Below are positions 8,891-17,848 of a DNA stretch of 64,000 nucleotides, piece by piece. Source of the DNA: Gemmatimonadota bacterium. GTDB taxonomy: Bacteria; Gemmatimonadota; Gemmatimonadetes; Longimicrobiales; Gaopeijiaceae. The translations under genes were made by a program, and so were the position numbers. The stretch is from assembly GCA_041390125.1 (NCBI GenBank), contig JAWKQN010000014.1, positions 1 through 64,000 on the forward strand. The letters run 5' to 3'. Positions within the stretch are counted from its first letter, which is position 1. Each line of letters starts with the position of its first letter. The notes under the pieces were generated by a model. It did not search any database and was not told the DNA's origin. It worked only from the letters and a program-made list of their open reading frames with translations.

Positions 8891-9103
8891 CTACTCCCAC
8901 TCCTCCTCGTCCTCCTCGGCCTCCTCCTCCCACTCCTCACCGTCCTCGTCGTCGTCCTCGTCGTCGTCGTCGTCCCAGTCGAAGTCGTCGTCCCCTTCTT
9001 CCGAGTCGTCGAAGTCTTCTTCGAACCCTTCCTCGTCCTCATCCCAGTCGTCCCGATTGAGGATCTCGTCGGACTCAACGATCGACCGCGTCAGGGTAAA
9101 CAT
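8891..9103 (-). CDS. Small hyperacidic protein (44 of 70 residues Asp/Glu)
   Basis: The 70-residue ORF begins with an ordinary segment (MFTLTRSIVESDEILN) and continues as an almost uninterrupted Asp/Glu chain spaced by Trp and Phe (for example DDFDWDDDDDEDDDEDGEEW). Only two residues are basic. GGAGG stands 12 bases before the ATG. A near-consensus promoter (TTGACA-17-TATTAG) lies about 100 bases upstream, and a strong palindrome follows the stop, which together argue for a real, well-expressed gene. I do not recognise a family. Possible roles consistent with such composition are a DNA mimic, a histone-like protein antagonist, a cation buffer or a chaperone tail; none can be chosen from sequence. 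Confidence 0.7.
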   Translation of the reverse strand: MFTLTRSIVESDEILNRDDWDEDEEGFEEDFDDSEEGDDDFDWDDDDDEDDDEDGEEWEEEAEEDEEEWE

Positions 9104-9210
9104 CGCTCTCGGGTTCCTCCCTTAGCCGTTCCATGTAGAAGGTGGACCTGGCGCCGGTCCGACCTCGGCCCGCTGTGGCGGCGCGACGGGGCCACGCCGC
9201 GCGTCTGGCC

Positions 9211-9239
9211 CTAATATCGCCCGCTGGATGGAGTGTCAA
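9211..9239 (-). promoter_or_regulatory. Near-consensus promoter of the acidic protein gene
   Basis: On the minus strand TTGACA (9239-9234) is followed after 17 bases by TATTAG (9216-9211). This is the best -35 match I found in the window. It predicts a start near 9204 and a 5' untranslated region of about 100 bases before the ATG at 9103. Confidence 0.75.
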
Positions 9240-9322
9240 GCGCACCACGCGTCGTCGTGGAGCGAGCCGCCTCCGCTGGCGTGCGAGCCGCCAGGGGAAC
9301 CCGTGGATCCCGGGCCCGCGCC

Positions 9323-9352
9323 TTGGCCTCCACACCCCGAATGGGATAGAAT
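9323..9352 (+). promoter_or_regulatory. Putative promoter of the DUF4837/dnaE transcript
   Basis: TTGGCC (9323-9328) and TAGAAT (9347-9352) are separated by 18 bases. The expected start lies about 48 bases before the GTG at 9407. It is divergent from the acidic-protein promoter. Confidence 0.6.
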
Positions 9353-9406
9353 CGGGGTCTCCCGGCGTATCCCAGGAACGAGACGCCTCCCAGCCGGAGA
9401 CCGCAC

Positions 9407-10405
9407 GTGCGCAGGATCACAACCCTAGCCCTCCTCGCCGCCACGCTTCCCCTGGCCTGCGGCCGTGGGGGTGCCTACGGAGACGCCAACAGCGTCATCG
9501 TCGGCGCCCCGAACGAGCTGTGGGAGCGGGTGGAGACGCCGACCCGCACCGCGCTCGAGCGGCGGGTCTTCACGGTGGCCGAGGAGAAGGCGTTCACGGT
9601 CACGCAGATCGATCCCCGGGAGGCCGACTGGGGCAACCTGCAGCAGTTCAAGCAGGTGCTCGTGATCGGTGAGGCCAACGATCCCTGGGTCGCCGAGGCC
9701 CTGGCCGAGCGCGACGGCAACCAGGCCCTGGCGCCCCCCCAGATCCTCCAGGTCATGGACGTCTGGGCCCGCAGCCAGCTCGTGACCGTGATGCTGCTGA
9801 ACGACGGGGATGCCGCCGCCCAGGTGGAGCGGCTGCTCCCCGAGCTGGCGGAGCTCTACGAGAGACAATACCGCGACTACGTCGTGGCGCGGATGTTCCT
9901 GACGGGCCGCGACTCTGCGCTGGCGGACACGCTCCGCGCCGAGGCGGGGTTCGAGCTGCTCCTTCCCGTGGTGTACCAGTGGCGGCGCGAGGACAGCACC
10001 TTCATCTTCCGCAACGACAACCCCGACCCGTCCGAGCTGATCCGGCAGGTCGCGGTGACCTGGTGGACCCCGGTGCCGCCCAACGTACAGCCCGAATCGC
10101 TGCTGGAGTGGCGGTCGGACATCGCGAACCGGTACTACGAGGACGAGCAGGTCGTGAAGCTGGAGGGCGTGCAGGGCGGGCCCGGCACGATCGGCGGCAA
10201 CAAGGCCTACCAGATCCAGGCCACGTGGGAGAACCCCCCCGGGGGCTGGCCCGCGGGCGGACCGCTCCTGATGCGCGCCATCATCTGCGAGGAGCAGAAC
10301 CGGATGTACCTCCTGGACGCCTGGCTGTACGCGCCCGGGAAGGAGAAGTACGAGTACGTGATCCAGTTGGAGACCATCCTGAATTCCTTCCGCTGCGGCA
10401 CGTAG
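9407..10405 (+). CDS. DUF4837-like lipoprotein
   Basis: The 332-residue protein starts at GTG with GGAGA upstream. The N-terminus is a lipoprotein signal with lipobox LPLAC (Cys18). The mature sequence resembles the DUF4837 family: an opening VIVGAPNELWERVE segment, QQFKQVLVIGEANDPWV, a repeated second half with TFIFRNDNPD, and a closing segment ending FRCGT. Family function is unknown. In the family the protein is an envelope lipoprotein that may bind a ligand through two repeated alpha/beta domains, which is inference. dnaE starts 31 bases downstream on the same strand, so the two may share a transcript. Confidence 0.8.
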   Translation: MRRITTLALLAATLPLACGRGGAYGDANSVIVGAPNELWERVETPTRTALERRVFTVAEEKAFTVTQIDPREADWGNLQQFKQVLVIGEANDPWVAEALAERDGNQALAPPQILQVMDVWARSQLVTVMLLNDGDAAAQVERLLPELAELYERQYRDYVVARMFLTGRDSALADTLRAEAGFELLLPVVYQWRREDSTFIFRNDNPDPSELIRQVAVTWWTPVPPNVQPESLLEWRSDIANRYYEDEQVVKLEGVQGGPGTIGGNKAYQIQATWENPPGGWPAGGPLLMRAIICEEQNRMYLLDAWLYAPGKEKYEYVIQLETILNSFRCGT

Positions 10406-10436
10406 CCCAGCGGGAGGAGCAGCCGCGCCGGGGGCC

Positions 10437-13400
10437 GTGAGCTTCGTACATCTCCACACCCACTCCGAGTACTCCCTCCTCGACGGCGCCAACCGCATCC
10501 GGGATCTGGTCCGGCGCGCGGGTGACTTCGAGATGCCCGCGCTCGCGCTCACGGATCACGGGTGCATGTTCGGCGCCTGGACCTTCCAGAAGGAAGCCCG
10601 CAAGGCGGGTGTGAAGCCCATCCTGGGGATGGAGGCGTACGTCGCGCCCGGAGACCGCCGCGACCGCACCCGATCGGGACAGGGCGAGCGGGCCTACTAC
10701 CACCTCGTGCTGCTGGCCCGCGACCGTCAGGGCTACCGCAACCTCGTCAAGCTCAGCTCGCTCGGGTACACGCAGGGCTTCTATCACAAGCCGCGCCTGG
10801 ACCGGGAGATCCTCTCCACCTACTCCGACGGGTTGATCGTCAGCTCGGCCTGCATGGCCGGCGAGGTGGCGCGGCATCTCCAGGCGGGCGACGACGATGC
10901 CGCCCGCGCCACGGCGGCCTGGTACGCCGAGACCTTCCCCGGGCGCTACTACCTCGAGGTGCAGGCGCACGACTCCGAAGGGCAACGCCAGCTCAACGAG
11001 CGGGTGTTCGGGCTGGCGGAGGAGCTGGGCCTGCCCGTCGTGGCCACCAACGACACGCACTTCCTCAAGCCCGAGGACCACGAGGCCCACGACGTGCTCC
11101 TCTGCATCGGGTTGGGGAAGGATTTCTCCGATCCGGCGCGCATGCGCTACGACGACGGGCTGTACTTCAAGTCGGCGCCCGAGATCGCCGCGTTCTTCCC
11201 GGACCGTCCGGACGTGCTGGAGAACACGCTCGCGATCGCGGACGCTGTCGACCTCGAACTCGAGCGGAAATACCACCTCCCCAACTTCCCGCTCCCGGAC
11301 CGCTACAGCGATCCGAACGACTACCTGGTGCACCTGTCGGAGGAGGGGGCGCGTGCCCGGTATGGCGACCCGCTCCCCGACCCGGTGCGCGAGCGCCTCG
11401 ACTACGAGCTCGGCGTCATCACGCAGACGGGCTACGCCGGGTACTTCCTCATCGTCTGGGACTTCATCGCCTGGGCGCGCAGCAAGGACATCCCGGTGGG
11501 ACCGGGCCGTGGATCGGCGGCCGGCTCCCTGGTGGCCTATGCGCTGGGGATCACCAACCTGGACCCGATCCGCTTCGACCTGCTGTTCGAGCGCTTCCTG
11601 AATCCGGAGCGCGTGTCGATGCCCGACATCGACATCGACTTCTGCTTCGAACGCCGCGGCGAGGTCATCGAGCACGTGCGCGAGAAGTACGGCCGCGACG
11701 CGGTCGGCCAGATCATCACGTTCGGCACCATGAAGAGCCGGGCCGTGATCCGCGACGTGGGGCGTACGCTGGGATTCGAGCCGTCGGAGACCGACCGGAT
11801 CGCCAAGCTGATCCCGAACGCCCCGGGACAGAGCTTCACGGTGGAGGAGGCGGTCAAGAACCTGAAGGAGGTGCGGGACCTCTACCAGTCGGATGACCGC
11901 CACCGGCGTCTGTTCGACTACTCCACGACCCTGGAAGGCCTGTCCCGACATGCGTCGGTGCACGCCGCCGGCGTGGTGATCGCGCCCGGACCCCTGGACG
12001 AATACGTCCCGGTCTGCGTCCAGAGCCGGGGAGGCCGCTCCAACGGCGCCAACGGGGACGGGAGCGGGGACGAGGCCCCCGATGTCGTGACGCAGTACGA
12101 CATGAACTGCCTCGAAGACGCCGGGATGCTCAAGATGGACTTCCTGGGTCTGAAGACGCTCACGGTCATCTCCGACGCGGTCGCGATGATCACGGAGCGG
12201 CATGGCGGCCTGACGCACCCGACGACCGGCGACGTCTACGCCTCCATGGACGATGTGCCCCTGGACGACCCCGCCGTCTACCGGATGCTTTCCCGGGGAG
12301 GCACGCTGGGGGTCTTCCAGTTCGAATCGTCGCTGGCCACGGACAAGCTGCGCGCGATGCGCTGCGACCGCTTCGAGGACCTGGTCGCCACCAACGCCTT
12401 GATCCGCCCCGGACCCCTGGATTCCGGCATGGCGGACGTGTACGTCCGCCGCAAGCTGGGCCAGGAGCCCGTGCGCTATCCGCATCCGGATCTGGAGATG
12501 ACGCTCGAGCCGACCTACGGCGTGATCGTCTACCAGGAGCAGGTGATGCGGATCGCCAACGTGCTCGCGGGCTTCTCGCTCGCCGAAGCCGACGTGCTCC
12601 GCAAGGCGGTCGGCAAGAAGATCCAGGAGCTGATCGAGAAGGAGCTCGGCACGTTCGTCACGCGCGCGGTCGAACGGGGCGTGAACAAGAAGATCGCCGA
12701 GGACCTGGCCCAGCAGATCGAGACCTTCGGCCGCTACGGCTTCAACAAGAGCCACGCCGCCGCCTACTCCCTGATCTCCTACCAGACGGCCTGGCTCAAG
12801 GCGCATTATCCGGCCGAGTTCATGGCGGCGCTGCTCTCGTCGGTGCTCGACAAGACCGACGACGTCGTCACCTACATCGGCGAGTGCCGGGCGCTGCCCA
12901 AGAGCGTGGAGCGCCTGGAGGAGCCCGTGCAGGTGCTCCCGCCGGACGTGAATCAATCCCGCTGGAAGTTCACCGTGGTGGACCCGACCCGGATCCGGTT
13001 CGGGCTCGGCGCGGTGAAGGGGGTCGGGTCGGCGGCGGTGGACTCCATCCTGAAGGCCCGCACCGACGGCCCCTTCAAGAGCCTCTTCGACTTCCTGGAG
13101 CGGGTGGAGCTCCGGGCCCTGGGCAAGCGCGCCACCGAAGCGCTGATCTGCGCGGGCGCCCTGGACGCGTTCGGCCACCGCGCGCAGCTCCTGGCCGGCC
13201 TGGACACGGCCTTCGCGGAGGTGCAGGCCCGGCAGGCGGAGGAGGCTGCCGGCCAGGCGTCGCTGTTCGGCGGGGAGGCTGCGGTCGCCCGGCACGCGCC
13301 GCCTCTCCCGCGCGTGCCCGAATGGCAGGAGCCCGTACGGCTGGCCCGCGAGAAGGAGACGCTCGGGTTCTTCATCTCGGGACATCCCCTGGAGCGCCTG

Positions 13401-13976
13401 CGCGACGTGGTGGAGGCGTTCGGCTCCACGCGCACGTCGGATCTCAAGGAACGCGGGGGGCAGCCGGTCGACCTGGCGGGCGTCGTCACGTCGGTGGCCC
13501 GCCAGATCTCGCGGCGCGACAACTCCGAGTGGGGCAAGGTGACCCTGGAGGACTTCCACGGGTCGGCCACCATCCTGGCCTTCAAGGACGCCTGGGAAGG
13601 ACACAAGGCCCTGCTGCAGCAGGACGCCCTGGTGCTGATCTCGGGGAAGGTGTCGGGACGCGAGCGCGACGAGGAGGATCCCCCGGTCTTCCTGGACTCG
13701 GCGCTCCTCCTGGACGACCTGACCGACTCGGAGCGGTTGGCCGTCCAGATCGAGCTGGACTTCGAGGCCTCCCGCCCGCCGGACATCGCGCGCGTGCGCG
13801 AGGTGCTCGCGCGGCATCCCGGGAAGGCCCCGGTGGAGTTCCGGGTCGGCCAGGACAACGGACGTCCGGCGCCGCGCCTGCGCTCCCGGTCGCTCTGCGT
13901 GCGGCCGGACATCGACACCTTGAACGAGCTCCGCGCCCTCCTCGGGGACCGCCGCGTCCGGCTGATCCGGCGCTGA
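10437..13976 (+). CDS. dnaE: DNA polymerase III alpha subunit
   Basis: DnaE is the replicative polymerase. The 1179-residue product has the family layout: a PHP domain (HLHTHSEYSLLDG at residues 4-16, and TNDTHF further on), then the polymerase palm with GRGSAAGS near residue 357 and catalytic Asp residues in PDIDIDF (Asp397, Asp399), fingers with KKIQELIEKE, and tandem helix-hairpin-helix segments. An internal beta-clamp-binding motif QASLF is at about residue 940, and an OB-fold (VDLAGVVTSVARQISRRD) precedes the C-terminal domain. Length and the clamp motif mark it as DnaE1 rather than the mutagenic DnaE2. It starts at GTG; no strong Shine-Dalgarno sits close to it. Confidence 0.97.
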   Translation: MSFVHLHTHSEYSLLDGANRIRDLVRRAGDFEMPALALTDHGCMFGAWTFQKEARKAGVKPILGMEAYVAPGDRRDRTRSGQGERAYYHLVLLARDRQGYRNLVKLSSLGYTQGFYHKPRLDREILSTYSDGLIVSSACMAGEVARHLQAGDDDAARATAAWYAETFPGRYYLEVQAHDSEGQRQLNERVFGLAEELGLPVVATNDTHFLKPEDHEAHDVLLCIGLGKDFSDPARMRYDDGLYFKSAPEIAAFFPDRPDVLENTLAIADAVDLELERKYHLPNFPLPDRYSDPNDYLVHLSEEGARARYGDPLPDPVRERLDYELGVITQTGYAGYFLIVWDFIAWARSKDIPVGPGRGSAAGSLVAYALGITNLDPIRFDLLFERFLNPERVSMPDIDIDFCFERRGEVIEHVREKYGRDAVGQIITFGTMKSRAVIRDVGRTLGFEPSETDRIAKLIPNAPGQSFTVEEAVKNLKEVRDLYQSDDRHRRLFDYSTTLEGLSRHASVHAAGVVIAPGPLDEYVPVCVQSRGGRSNGANGDGSGDEAPDVVTQYDMNCLEDAGMLKMDFLGLKTLTVISDAVAMITERHGGLTHPTTGDVYASMDDVPLDDPAVYRMLSRGGTLGVFQFESSLATDKLRAMRCDRFEDLVATNALIRPGPLDSGMADVYVRRKLGQEPVRYPHPDLEMTLEPTYGVIVYQEQVMRIANVLAGFSLAEADVLRKAVGKKIQELIEKELGTFVTRAVERGVNKKIAEDLAQQIETFGRYGFNKSHAAAYSLISYQTAWLKAHYPAEFMAALLSSVLDKTDDVVTYIGECRALPKSVERLEEPVQVLPPDVNQSRWKFTVVDPTRIRFGLGAVKGVGSAAVDSILKARTDGPFKSLFDFLERVELRALGKRATEALICAGALDAFGHRAQLLAGLDTAFAEVQARQAEEAAGQASLFGGEAAVARHAPPLPRVPEWQEPVRLAREKETLGFFISGHPLERLRDVVEAFGSTRTSDLKERGGQPVDLAGVVTSVARQISRRDNSEWGKVTLEDFHGSATILAFKDAWEGHKALLQQDALVLISGKVSGRERDEEDPPVFLDSALLLDDLTDSERLAVQIELDFEASRPPDIARVREVLARHPGKAPVEFRVGQDNGRPAPRLRSRSLCVRPDIDTLNELRALLGDRRVRLIRR

Positions 13977-13981
13977 GGAAG

Positions 13982-14002
13982 GGGCCGCCGCGGCGGCGGC
14001 CC
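13982..14002 (+). terminator. GC-rich hairpin after dnaE
   Basis: A nine-base inverted repeat (GGGCCGCCG with CGGCGGCCC) closes a three-base loop six bases after the dnaE stop. No T-tract follows, so termination is uncertain. Confidence 0.4.
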
Positions 14003-14139
14003 AACTGGCCTGGAACGCGAAATGCTGCCATCCTCCGGGATCGACCCCGGCGGCTCCCCCAGCCTCCGGGGCCGGCTCGGCCGGACCGGCCGATCGCCCC
14101 GGCCGATGCATCGTTGCGCACCTCACGCTGGAGCCTTGG

Positions 14140-15042
14140 ATGCCTGATCCGCGTTCGCGTTCCGCCCGGCTCGCCGGTGCGGCCGTCCTGATCCTCCTCC
14201 TCGCCGGCGGGCCGCTGGCGGCCCAGCAGGTGGGCCCGGCCCGGGGCACCCTGGTCGTGGTGGGAGGCGGCCTCACGGATCCGGCCATCTGGGCCCGCTT
14301 CGTCGAGCTGGCCGGGGGTCCGCAGTCCTCCATCGTCGTGATCCCCACAGCGGGGGGCGGGGAGGACTACGATGCGTACTATCCCGGTCTGGACGCGCTG
14401 CGCGCGGCCGGGGCGGAGACCCTGACCGTCCTGCACACCTACGACCGCGCCGAGGCCGATACGGAGGCCTTCGTGGCGCCGCTCCGGGAGGCCACCGGGG
14501 TGTGGTTCCCCGGCGGACGGCAGTGGCGGCTGGCGGACGCGTATCTGGGGACCCGGACCCAGCGCGAGCTGGAGGCCCTCCTGGCGCGGGGCGGGGTCAT
14601 CGGCGGCTCCTCCGCCGGGGCCACCATCCAGGGCTCCTATCTGGTCCGTGGCGACACCGGGAGCAACGAGATCATGATGGGCGACCACGAGGAGGGCTTC
14701 GGCTTCCTGCGCAACGTGGCCGTGGACCAGCACCTGCTGCGGCGCAACCGCCAGTTCGACCTCATCGAGGTCATCCGGGCCAAGCCGGAGCTGCTGGGGA
14801 TCGGCATCGACGAGAACACGGCGATCGTCGTCAGTGGCGATTCCTTCGAGGTGCTGGGCCAGGGGTACGTGGCCATCTACGACGCCCAGCGGCAATTGGA
14901 CTCGGGCGGGCTGTTCTACTTCCTGGCACCAGGGGACCGCTTCGATCTCGCGACGCGCGAAGCCGTGCGGCCGGCGATCGAGCGGCGGCCCCTGCCCCGC
15001 GTGGAGAAGGAGCCGTGGCCGAAGGGCACGGGCGGCCGGTGA
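14140..15042 (+). CDS. Secreted S51-family (cyanophycinase-like) serine peptidase
   Basis: S51 enzymes include cyanophycinase and alpha-aspartyl dipeptidase. The 300-residue protein has a Sec signal peptide (RSARLAGAAVLILLLAGG, cleaved near AAQ), then the family start TLVVVGGGLTDP, IVVIPTAGGG, GVWFPGGRQWRLADA and the nucleophile elbow GGSSAGATI (Ser158). GIDENTAIVV completes the fold. Length and motifs fit cyanophycinase. Export suggests scavenging of external cyanophycin or Asp-containing peptides rather than turnover of internal granules, and no cyanophycin synthetase is in the window. GGAG lies six bases before the ATG. It overlaps the next gene by GTGA. Confidence 0.87.
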   Translation: MPDPRSRSARLAGAAVLILLLAGGPLAAQQVGPARGTLVVVGGGLTDPAIWARFVELAGGPQSSIVVIPTAGGGEDYDAYYPGLDALRAAGAETLTVLHTYDRAEADTEAFVAPLREATGVWFPGGRQWRLADAYLGTRTQRELEALLARGGVIGGSSAGATIQGSYLVRGDTGSNEIMMGDHEEGFGFLRNVAVDQHLLRRNRQFDLIEVIRAKPELLGIGIDENTAIVVSGDSFEVLGQGYVAIYDAQRQLDSGGLFYFLAPGDRFDLATREAVRPAIERRPLPRVEKEPWPKGTGGR

Positions 15043-15629
15043 GGCGCCGGCGGCTCCTCCCGGCGCTCCTGGGCGTGCTGGCCGCCTGCGGCCGGGGCGA
15101 CGAGGCGGAGCCGCGCCCACCCACCACCGACGCCATGGTGGAGAGCGTGCCCGGGTGCGCCCGTCAGATCGAGACCCGGGGCGCGCAGCTCGCCGTCGTA
15201 GCGGAGCTGCGCGACGTCGAGGGGTGCGAGGACGGGACCCTGGAGGTGACCGTGCGCTGGCCGGATGGCCGCACCCAGGCGCTGTCCCTGGACGGGATGG
15301 GATTCCCCTCCGATCTCCAGGTCATCGATCTCCACGAGGACGGTACCGAGGACCTGTTGATCGGGCACCAGGACCTGAGCGGGGATCCGCCCCGCGTACG
15401 CGCCTTCGAGTCGGTCTCCGGAGGTCGGCTGCGCGACTTCGAGCTGGAGCCTCCAATCGACATCGATCTGCCGGGGTACGCCGGCGGCGGCCACTTCCAC
15501 ACCCGCGGCGGTCGCCTGTTCTTCAGCCATCCGGCCCCCAGCGGTGAGCGGACCATCGCCTACAACGAGCGCCTCCGGGTCTGGGAGGAGATCGACCTGA
15601 GCCGGTTCGAGACCGACCGACCGCGGTGA
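15039..15629 (+). CDS. Lipoprotein of unknown function
   Basis: The 196-residue product starts at a GTG overlapping the S51 peptidase stop. Its N-terminus is a lipoprotein signal (VRRRRLLPALLGVLAAC, Cys17). The mature region has two short Cys pairs (VPGCARQ, VEGCEDG) and a segment reading LQVIDLHEDGTEDLLIGHQD, which resembles FG-GAP/VCBS-type calcium-binding repeats, so a partial beta-propeller or beta-sandwich is possible. I recognise no family with confidence. Translational coupling with the secreted peptidase on one side and an acetyltransferase on the other suggests the three form an operon. Confidence 0.75.
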   Translation: MRRRRLLPALLGVLAACGRGDEAEPRPPTTDAMVESVPGCARQIETRGAQLAVVAELRDVEGCEDGTLEVTVRWPDGRTQALSLDGMGFPSDLQVIDLHEDGTEDLLIGHQDLSGDPPRVRAFESVSGGRLRDFELEPPIDIDLPGYAGGGHFHTRGGRLFFSHPAPSGERTIAYNERLRVWEEIDLSRFETDRPR

Positions 15630-16156
15630 GCGTGCACCCCGTCCTCCATACCCGCCGCCTCACCCTGCGGCCGGTGACCGCGGAGGACGCCTCGATCCTG
15701 CTGGCCTTCTTCCGCCTGCCCGGCGTGCGCCGCTGGCTGTTGGACGACGTCCTGGTCGAGCGGGCCTGGGTGGAGCGGGAGATCCACGACGCGCGCGTGC
15801 GGTTCGAGCAGCACGGCGCAGGACTGTGGGCCGTGGAGGAGCCCTCCGGCGAGCTGGTCGGATGCGCAGGCTTCCGTGCGTTCCACGAGCCGCCGGAGAT
15901 GGAGCTCCTCTTCGCGATCCGCGACGACCGCTGTGGCCTGGGCTACGCCACCGAGGTGGGTACCGCCCTGGTCCAGCACGCCTTCGCGATCCTGGGGTGG
16001 GAGGCCGTGACCGCCAGCCACGACGCGGAGCATGCCGCGTCCGGACGGGTGCTGGCGAAGCTCGGGTTCGTGCAGGTGGGGCGCGGCATCCGCAGCGGGC
16101 TCGACACCGTCACCTGGCGCAGGGAGTCCACCGGCGTCGGGCCGCGCCCCGACTAG
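15626..16156 (+). CDS. GNAT-family N-acetyltransferase (RimJ/RimL-like)
   Basis: The 176-residue protein starts at a GTG overlapping the upstream stop (GTGA). It opens with the common RimJ/RimL signature HTRRLTLRPVTAEDA, continues with WAVEEPSGELVGCAGF, and has the acetyl-CoA binding region around DDRCGLGYATEVGTALVQHA. SHDAEHAASGRVLAKLGFVQ closes the fold. Members acetylate N-terminal amines of ribosomal proteins or small molecules; the substrate cannot be read here. Confidence 0.88.
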   Translation: MSVHPVLHTRRLTLRPVTAEDASILLAFFRLPGVRRWLLDDVLVERAWVEREIHDARVRFEQHGAGLWAVEEPSGELVGCAGFRAFHEPPEMELLFAIRDDRCGLGYATEVGTALVQHAFAILGWEAVTASHDAEHAASGRVLAKLGFVQVGRGIRSGLDTVTWRRESTGVGPRPD

Positions 16157-16157
16157 C

Positions 16158-16211
16158 GGCCCGAGCGCGAGCCTCCCCACGGGCGGCCCCGTCCGGGGCT
16201 CGGGCCCGTGG
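16158..16211. terminator. Inverted repeats between convergent genes
   Basis: Two overlapping inverted repeats occupy the gap between the GNAT and rhomboid stops: 16158-16166 with 16198-16206 (nine bases) and 16177-16184 with 16204-16211 (eight bases). They could form a bidirectional terminator; T-tracts are absent. Confidence 0.4.
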
Positions 16212-16254
16212 CGCTCCCGACCCGCGCGGGATGACCCGTGGGTACGGTGCGCTC

Positions 16255-17034
16255 CTAGTGCGTGCCCGCCATCCGGTCCAGGAAGGCCTGCTCCTCGCGG
16301 CTGAGGCTCGCGACACCGTCGGTCTCGGCCCGCTGCAGCAGCGTCTCCACCTCGTCCCGATTGAGCACGTGGAGGCGCTCCCGGTCGATGCCCCGCCACC
16401 GCACCAGGGCTTCACGGTCCCGTGCGCCCGGCATGGAGATCCGGTTGCCGTGCGGCGTGGGCGGCGCCTTGAACTTGCGGATGCGCTGCTTCCGGCGCAG
16501 GTCGCTCAACCACAGGTAGAGGAAGCCCGTGGCCAGGCCCCCCAGGTGCGCATAGTGGGCGATCCCCCCGCCGCCCCCGGACACCCCGCTCCAGAGGCTG
16601 ACGACCACCAGGAGCGTGGTCAGCATCCAGGCCTGGACCGGCAGGACGCCCCAGATGTAGATGAGCTCCCGCGGCCAGAAGTACGCGAAGCCCAGCAGCA
16701 CTCCGTATACGGCTCCCGAGGCGCCGATCACGGCCGCGCGGGGCTCCAGGAAGGAGAAGAGCGCTCCGCCGAACCCCGAGAGGAAGTACAGGAGCAGGAA
16801 GCCCTTGCCGCCGAGGCGCATCTCCAGACGGGGCCCGAAGAAGAACAGCCCGATCATGTTGAAGAGGAGATGCCAGCCGTCCGCATGGACGAACATGTAC
16901 GTGACGAGCGTCCAGGGCGTCTGGATGAAATAGAGCGGCTGGAACGCCAGGAGGACGCGCACACCGGGAGATGCCTGCGTCAGCAGGAAGACGACCACGT
17001 TCGCGACCAGCAGCCGCGTCACCCAGGGTGTCAT
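16255..17034 (-). CDS. Rhomboid family intramembrane serine protease
   Basis: Rhomboids cleave membrane proteins inside the lipid bilayer. The 259-residue protein shows six hydrophobic segments in the first 190 residues, the HLLFNM motif in TM2 (about residues 55-60), the catalytic Ser107 in GASGAVYG and the catalytic His163 in HLGGLATG. An extra cytosolic tail of about 70 residues follows, with basic RRKQRIRKF and a terminal helix LSREEQAFLDRMAG that looks like a short SHOCT-type motif. The ATG at 17034 is chosen; a TTG three codons earlier is possible. It converges on the GNAT gene. Confidence 0.93.
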   Translation of the reverse strand: MTPWVTRLLVANVVVFLLTQASPGVRVLLAFQPLYFIQTPWTLVTYMFVHADGWHLLFNMIGLFFFGPRLEMRLGGKGFLLLYFLSGFGGALFSFLEPRAAVIGASGAVYGVLLGFAYFWPRELIYIWGVLPVQAWMLTTLLVVVSLWSGVSGGGGGIAHYAHLGGLATGFLYLWLSDLRRKQRIRKFKAPPTPHGNRISMPGARDREALVRWRGIDRERLHVLNRDEVETLLQRAETDGVASLSREEQAFLDRMAGTH

Positions 17035-17243
17035 CCCGATCAACGCGCTCGGACCCCCGCTCCACAGGTGTGCCCCCGACCCTCCTCCCTACCGGGAAGG
17101 GGGCCTCGCCGGTTTCAACATAGCATGTCCTTGACGCCGGCCCCACCCGGTCGCCACCGTCCCGGGCGCGCTCGCGAAGGCGGCCGCATGCGGGCACGCG
17201 GGAGCCGATCCGACCTGCCCATCCCCCTCGAAACACCCGCATC

Positions 17244-17774
17244 ATGACGGATTCGCCCGACACGCTCCGCTACCCGGTCGGCCGCTTCGCCGCCCGGAGC
17301 CTGGACCCGGCCGACGAGGAGGCGCTGATCGATGCGCTGGCGGCCCAACCGGCCGCGCTGGCCGCCGCCGTGGCGGGGCTGGACGACGCGCGCCTCGACA
17401 CACCCTACCGACCCGGTGGGTGGACGGTCCGGCAGGTGGTCCACCACCTGCCCGACAGCCACATGAACGCATACGTGCGCATGCGGAAGGCCGCCACGGA
17501 GGAGACGCCCGTCATCACCACCTACGAAGAGGCCGAGTGGGCCGGGCTGGCCGACGCCCGTCTCGGGTCCGACGTGTCCCTTCGCCTGCTGGACGCACTG
17601 CACGTGCGTTGGGTCGCGTTCCTGCGCGGGTTGGACGCCAGCGGCCGCGCCCGCGCGTTCCGACACCCCGAGCTGGGGCCCATGAGCATCGGCACGGCGC
17701 TTCAGCTCTACGAATGGCACGGTCGCCACCACATCCGGCACATCACCGCCCTGCGCGAGCGGTCGGGCTGGTGA
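17244..17774 (+). CDS. DinB/YfiT-like metal-dependent transferase
   Basis: The 176-residue product carries the YfiT-type opening LRYPVGRF, followed by a DinB four-helix bundle. Three His clusters that bind one divalent metal in the family are visible: VVHHLPDSHMN (near residues 71-80) and YEWHGRHHIRHI near the C-terminus. Characterised relatives are thiol-S-transferases that use bacillithiol or similar thiols, for example BstA of Bacillus. Whether this organism has such a thiol cannot be seen here. No operon partner is obvious. Confidence 0.87.
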   Translation: MTDSPDTLRYPVGRFAARSLDPADEEALIDALAAQPAALAAAVAGLDDARLDTPYRPGGWTVRQVVHHLPDSHMNAYVRMRKAATEETPVITTYEEAEWAGLADARLGSDVSLRLLDALHVRWVAFLRGLDASGRARAFRHPELGPMSIGTALQLYEWHGRHHIRHITALRERSGW

Positions 17775-17848
17775 GCCGCCATCCTTGTCGTCGGCGCGCG
17801 CGCTCGGACGCGCCGTGCGCCCCCGTCCCGATCCCAGGAGTCCGGCCC

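Noticed and set aside
8891..9080. The GAC/GAG-rich tract as a simple trinucleotide repeat or assembly artefact
   Set aside because: Codons vary between GAC, GAA and GAG and are interrupted by Trp, Phe and Gly codons, and the ORF has its own promoter and ribosome site.
10281..14348. A 1355-codon ORF antisense to dnaE
   Set aside because: It is a high-GC shadow frame. It lacks any recognisable domain and lies opposite a full-length, well-conserved dnaE.
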